Assembly: GCA_900551005.1 (NCBI GenBank)
Contig: URUL01000006.1
Span: 1-44,509 of the forward strand
Direction: 5' to 3'
Length of the DNA: 44,509 nt
From: an uncultured Ruminococcus sp.
GTDB taxonomy: Bacteria; Bacillota; Clostridia; Oscillospirales; CAG-272
The position numbers and the translations under genes are program-made. Below, piece by piece: positions 41,628-44,509 of this stretch (positions within the stretch are counted from its first letter, which is position 1; every line of letters begins with the position of its first letter). The notes under the pieces were generated by a model, which saw nothing but the letters and a program-made list of their open reading frames with translations, searched no databases and was not told where the DNA came from.

Positions 41628-42287
41628 TTATCCTTCCGCAAGATTTGCAAGTTTGCTTTCATCAACAATTTCAACTGTCCCGCGTGACAGCCTGACCGCC
41701 CCCTCGTTCACGAAATACCTAAGCATCCGTGTGACGACCTCACGGGGGCTACCCATGTGGTTGCCGATTTCTTCATGGGTGATTTTCAGTATGTTTGAGC
41801 CTTCTATATTGGCTTCGCTTAAGAGAAAACCGGCAAGACGCTTGTCGAAGCTTTTCCACATGATTTGTTCGATCAGCCACATCACATCCGAAAACCGGCT
41901 TGCCATGACTTCATTCGTGTAGTTGGCAAGCGGTGCGGATTTTTCCGTAATGCCACGGTAAATATCCGCGGGAATGAGTATGACGTCAGCATCCTTTTCA
42001 GCTGATAGAGTAATGTCAAACTGAATGCTGTGCATCATGCAAGAAGCAGAAAAAAGGCAAATATCACGCTCAAAAAGGCGATACATGGTGATCTCCCTGC
42101 CGTCATTCGAAATGGCGTAGGCACGAATCTGTCCCGAAGTTACGAGGATAAGTCCCATGCAGTCACCGCCTGTATGGATCAAGTCGCCTTTATGATAGTG
42201 CAGCTCACGGGCACTTGCAGACAAAGCTTGCTGTTCATTTGCATGCAATTTGTTCCAAATCGGAAAATAAGTTGAGATATCCATCAT
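41628..42287 (-). CDS. Crp/Fnr family transcription regulator
   Basis: 219 aa: an N-terminal cupin effector domain (HKGDLIHTGGDCMGLILVTSGQIRAYA; FERDICLFSASCMM) and a C-terminal winged helix (THEEIGNHMGSPREVVTRMLRYF is the recognition region). There is no N-terminal Fnr cysteine cluster. Three cysteines inside the cupin domain (GDCMG, DICLFSASC) could sense redox state or a metal. GGGGAGG precedes ATG 42287 by 5 nt and ATG 42284 by 8 nt. The gene is divergent from DUF134 across an inverted-repeat promoter region, a natural site for autoregulation, and is joined to the ZIP gene. Confidence 0.9.
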   Translation of the reverse strand: MMDISTYFPIWNKLHANEQQALSASARELHYHKGDLIHTGGDCMGLILVTSGQIRAYAISNDGREITMYRLFERDICLFSASCMMHSIQFDITLSAEKDADVILIPADIYRGITEKSAPLANYTNEVMASRFSDVMWLIEQIMWKSFDKRLAGFLLSEANIEGSNILKITHEEIGNHMGSPREVVTRMLRYFVNEGAVRLSRGTVEIVDESKLANLAEG

Positions 42288-42312
42288 TCGCACCTCCCCG
42301 GGTGGTCATAAT

Positions 42313-42341
42313 AGTATACCATGATTTCAGGCATATGTCAA
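42313..42341 (-). promoter_or_regulatory. Promoter of the Crp/Fnr-ZIP transcript
   Basis: Minus strand: TTGACA (42341-42336), 17 nt, TATACT (42318-42313). The -35 box lies in the left arm of the inverted repeat. Confidence 0.75.
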
Positions 42342-42371
42342 TAATTCCTTCAAAAGTTATTGACATATGCC
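42330..42371. promoter_or_regulatory. Perfect inverted repeat, probable operator
   Basis: Arms GGCATATGTCAATAA (42330-42344) and TTATTGACATATGCC (42357-42371) are separated by 12 nt. Each arm contains the TTGACA of one of two divergent promoters, so a protein bound here would block both. Confidence 0.75.
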
Positions 42372-42388
42372 GAAAACTCTGCTATAAT
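42360..42388 (+). promoter_or_regulatory. Promoter of the DUF134 gene
   Basis: TTGACA (42360-42365), 17 nt, TATAAT (42383-42388), a consensus promoter. The -35 box lies in the right arm of the inverted repeat. Confidence 0.85.
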
Positions 42389-42418
42389 ATCGTTACAAGG
42401 ATAAGGGAGGGAATGATA

Positions 42419-42805
42419 TTGTCAAGACCGACAAAATGTCGCAGAGTGTGCGGCTTTCCCGAAACTCTCGAATTTCCTACCATGGGAGAGACCATGGGGG
42501 AACCTGTCATTTTGACAGTAGACGAATATGAGACGATTCGCTTGATCGACAAAGAAGGGCTCAGCCAGGAAGAATGCGGAACGCAGCTTGGCGTGGGAAG
42601 AACAACGGCGCAAAAGATTTACGAAACGGCAAGAAAAAAATTAGCCGAGGCATTGGTTCTCGGTCGTTCGCTCAGGATTGAGGGCGGTGATTTCTATCTC
42701 TGTAACGGAAATTCGGAATTTTGCTATAAAAAATCATGCCTCAAACGGCGATTTCAATCGGAGTATAAAATGAATACAAGAGAAGATGCATGCGAATTGC
42801 AGTAG
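42419..42805 (+). CDS. DUF134 family putative DNA-binding protein
   Basis: 128 aa, starting SRPTKCRRVCGFPETLEF, with VILTVDEYETIRLIDKEGLSQEE and a sigma-4-like helix-turn-helix (CGTQLGVGRTTAQKIYETARKKLAEAL), then LRIEGGDF. This is the DUF134 pattern. The extension carries extra cysteines (CNGNSEFCYKKSC). The start is TTG 42419: GGGAGG at 42405-42410 is 8 nt before it, while ATG 42413 is only 2 nt away. In Clostridia this family is commonly next to NifX/NifB-like Fe-Mo cofactor-type proteins, as here. Confidence 0.87.
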   Translation: MSRPTKCRRVCGFPETLEFPTMGETMGEPVILTVDEYETIRLIDKEGLSQEECGTQLGVGRTTAQKIYETARKKLAEALVLGRSLRIEGGDFYLCNGNSEFCYKKSCLKRRFQSEYKMNTREDACELQ

Positions 42806-43194
42806 CAAACGAAAATGGCGACATTTATCAGCACTTCGGACATACAGAGCAGTTTAAAGTTTACGATGTTTAAGGCGGTAAGGTGAAAGAAAGCCGTATC
42901 GTTGACACAAACGGTCGGGAACACGGAGTCCTTGCTGACATTCTCCATGCGTTGAATAAGGATATCTGATCTGCGGGGTATCGGCGGAGGTGCACCCTTG
43001 GCACTTGCCGAATGTGGTATCAAGCTGTTTGGGGTGTTTCCGGCAATGCCGATGCGGCGGTTGACGCATACCTTGCCGACAACCTAAGTTATGATCCCGA
43101 TGTAAAGTGCAATCACCACGATCATGAACGCAGTGATGCATCTCATGCTTGCAAAAGCCACGGCTGCGGAAAAGGAAATTGCGGTAATCGTTAA
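42790..43194 (+). pseudogene. NifX/NifB-like cofactor-binding protein, decayed
   Basis: ATG 42790 opens MRIAVANENGDIYQHFGHTEQF, the start of a dinitrogenase iron-molybdenum cofactor-binding (NifX/NifB-type) protein. It meets an in-frame TAA at 42871 where GGK continues, probably a mutated GAA. Downstream, family-like pieces occur in different frames: SRIVDTNGREHGVLADILHA, then GIGGGA..LALAECGIKLFG, then VSGNADAAVDAYLADNLSYD and a Cys/His-rich tail (CKSHGCGKGNCGNR). Apparent base losses lie near 42965-42980 and at 43030. The remains are too many to be a single error; the gene is probably inactive in this genome. Confidence 0.75.
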
Positions 43195-43195
43195 T

Positions 43196-43236
43196 GTGAT
43201 AACATCACGGAATCACACTTCTGTATGTGATATGAT
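43196..43236 (+). promoter_or_regulatory. Activator-type promoter of the rubredoxin operon
   Basis: The palindrome GTGAT-AAC-ATCAC (43196-43208) lies upstream of an extended -10, TGaTATGAT (43228-43236), without a recognisable -35. Its centre is about 41 bp before the expected start site, the position used by Crp/Fnr class II activators. Confidence 0.45.
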
Positions 43237-43257
43237 ATAGAAAAAGGAGGCGAACTT

Positions 43258-43878
43258 ATGAAAGAATATGTTTGTACTGTCTGTGGATATGTACATAAGA
43301 TCGAGGGGGATCTGCCGGATGATTTTAAGTGCCCGATTTGCGGTGCCGGCAAGGATGCGTTCAAATTGAAAGAGTATGCTGCCGACAGGACGGAAAGCAA
43401 TCTCGAAAAGCCGCATTTTGAAAAAGAACTCTCCCCCATGGAAATGAGCATTATCTGCTCTAACCTTTCAAGAGGCTGTGAAAAGCAGTATATGCCGAAA
43501 GAAAGCGAAAACTTCAGAAAACTGGCGGAGTTTTTTCGCTCCAAAGCAGAGCCTGTAAGTGAGGTAAGCACCGAAAAGCTTCTTGAATTGCTTGACAAAG
43601 ACCTCTCGGTAGGTTTCCCTTACGGAAATGCCGTGGCAGGCGAGCAACCCGACCGTGGTGCGCTTCGCTGCCAGGTGTGGGCAGAAAAGGTGACGAGAAT
43701 GTTGCAGTCCCTTCTTGTTCGCTATCAGGCGCAGGGAGAAAAGATGCTCGAGGGCACGGGCGTGTATGTCTGCACGATCTGCGGATTTGTTTTTGTAGGC
43801 GATGAACCGCCTGCAATGTGTCCGGTATGCAAGGTGCCGGCGTGGAAGTTTGAAAAGGTCGAAGGAGGTGCGAAATAA
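43258..43878 (+). CDS. Double-rubredoxin electron-transfer protein
   Basis: 206 aa: an N-terminal rubredoxin domain (CTVCGYVHKIEGDLPDDFKCPICGAG; cysteine pairs at 6/9 and about 25/28) and a central helical stretch (about 50-160, ICSNLSRGCEKQYMPKESEN). A second rubredoxin/rubrerythrin-type ribbon closes the protein (YVCTICGFVFVGDEPPAMCPVC). The central part lacks the ExxH pairs of a di-iron rubrerythrin, so it is probably an electron carrier rather than a peroxidase. AGGAGG precedes the ATG. Its TAA overlaps the next ATG by 1 nt (TAATG). Confidence 0.82.
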   Translation: MKEYVCTVCGYVHKIEGDLPDDFKCPICGAGKDAFKLKEYAADRTESNLEKPHFEKELSPMEMSIICSNLSRGCEKQYMPKESENFRKLAEFFRSKAEPVSEVSTEKLLELLDKDLSVGFPYGNAVAGEQPDRGALRCQVWAEKVTRMLQSLLVRYQAQGEKMLEGTGVYVCTICGFVFVGDEPPAMCPVCKVPAWKFEKVEGGAK

Positions 43879-44509
43879 TGGCTGAGAAATATGCAGTAAG
43901 AAACTTAAGACTTTGCACCAAGGATTGCCTGTGCCTCTACGTCTGTCCGTCGGGCGCTACCGACACGGAGAACAGCATTATTGATGTAAATAAATGCATA
44001 GGTTGCGGTGCGTGTGCAGATGCCTGTCCCTCGGGTGCGATCTCCATGATGCCGAAGGAGCTTCCTCCTCAGCAACCTAAAGAAGACAAAGTAGTCGAGG
44101 CACTGCGTGCGCTTGTCCAAAGTAAGTCAGAAGCCGAAAAAATCGCTTCACAGCTGCCTGATGCTCTGTCAAAAGCTGTTGCAAAATCGTCAAGACTGAT
44201 GGCAGAGGATCTTTGCCGCGAGGCGGGCTTTATGCTTCCTCAAAGTGCAAATACAAAAGAGTTTTTGGAAGTCATTAAAACGTATCCCGATATTCCCGGC
44301 GATGCGGTGAACTCATTACTCACAACTATAAAATTCAATGAAAAGAAAGAGGTAAATACTATGGCTAAATGGAAATGTTCAGTATGCGGTTATGTTCACG
44401 AAGGAGACGAAGCACCCGAGAAGTGCCCTGTCTGCAAACAGCCCAAGGAAAAGTTTGTCAAGATTGAAGAGGCTCCCAAGAACCCTTACGCAGGCTCAAA
44501 GACCGAAAA
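43878..44509 (+). CDS. Ferredoxin-rubredoxin fusion, runs off the window
   Basis: The frame is open from ATG 43878 to the window end, so the C-terminus is missing. The N-terminus carries one canonical 4Fe-4S motif (CIGCGACADACPSGA, CxxCxxCxxxC) preceded by an atypical one (CTKDCLCLYVCPSGA, C-x3-C-x-C-x3-C). A helical linker of about 100 residues follows. From about codon 162 comes a rubredoxin-like ribbon (WKCSVCGYVHEGDEAPEKCPVC). GGAGGTG is 8 nt upstream of the start. An internal ATG at 44361 has its own ribosome binding site, so the last part may also be made separately. It probably moves electrons in oxygen or redox defence. Confidence 0.78.
   Translation, partial: MAEKYAVRNLRLCTKDCLCLYVCPSGATDTENSIIDVNKCIGCGACADACPSGAISMMPKELPPQQPKEDKVVEALRALVQSKSEAEKIASQLPDALSKAVAKSSRLMAEDLCREAGFMLPQSANTKEFLEVIKTYPDIPGDAVNSLLTTIKFNEKKEVNTMAKWKCSVCGYVHEGDEAPEKCPVCKQPKEKFVKIEEAPKNPYAGSKTE

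Noticed and set aside
41065..41922. A 285-codon plus-strand frame opposite the ZIP and Crp/Fnr genes
   Set aside because: Ser/Pro/Ile-rich antisense translation of membrane helices.
1..44509. CRISPR array
   Set aside because: No regularly spaced repeat series was seen; the only direct repeats are the pair at 37582/40263 and short ones at 37880-37950.

Overview
The window reads as a chromosome segment of an anaerobic, Gram-positive, gut-type Clostridia (Bacillota). The basis is clostridial gene content and neighbourhoods (ZapA–U32 peptidase–Maf–Nth–RarA; IscS–NifU-like–MnmA; FeoA/FeoB; a conserved Clostridia zinc-ribbon protein; DUF134; rubredoxin/ferredoxin genes), strong GGAGG ribosome binding sites, TTGACA/TATAAT promoters often with an extended TGn -10, and several TTG/GTG starts. 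Species cannot be named from the sequence.

Layout. (1) 3-4152, plus: end of a PAP2 phosphatase, a short-chain dehydrogenase, a GH2 glycosidase and a CE7-type acetyl esterase, closely packed. (2) 4282-6923, minus: a methylglyoxal-synthase-fold protein with altered active-site motifs, a MinD-type ATPase without MinC/MinE, and ThiI. (3) 7120-13086, plus: zapA, U32 peptidase, maf, nth, rarA and a Gfo/Idh/MocA oxidoreductase as one operon. (4) 13193-16360, plus: rnhA, cysteine desulfurase, NifU-like scaffold and mnmA, ending at a clear terminator. With thiI this gives one sulfur source serving Fe-S clusters and two tRNA thiolations. (5) 16992-29588, plus: a 12.6 kb six-gene transport locus. It holds a 1001-aa secreted solute-binding protein with two carbohydrate-binding-like modules, two permease pairs, an NHL-propeller/TPR/Yip1 membrane fusion, and a 1130-aa secreted DUF5696-like protein. 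It encodes no ATPase. This is the most interesting system in the window.

(6) 29839-37355, mixed: pyridoxal kinase, an Ig-like repeat surface protein, a YbaK/ProX-type tRNA deacylase, a small lipoprotein, a zinc-ribbon protein, a SigH-like sigma factor, and feoB/feoA. (7) 37477-40355: tRNA-Gln followed by a scrambled accessory patch with ParB-like genes, a chimeric ORF, a frameshifted gene, a truncated gene end and a small membrane protein. A repeated terminator sequence bounds this patch on both sides. (8) 40386-44509: GNAT acetyltransferase, ZIP transporter and Crp/Fnr regulator (minus). Across a perfect inverted repeat carrying two opposed promoters lie DUF134, a decayed NifX-like gene, a double-rubredoxin protein and a ferredoxin-rubredoxin fusion that runs off the window (plus).

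In the central locus the likely logic is as follows. The large secreted proteins bind and perhaps process a glycan at the surface, and the two permease pairs import products using an ATPase encoded elsewhere. The NHL-Yip1 protein may link the extracellular side to the membrane. These roles are inferred; substrate and activity cannot be read from the sequence.
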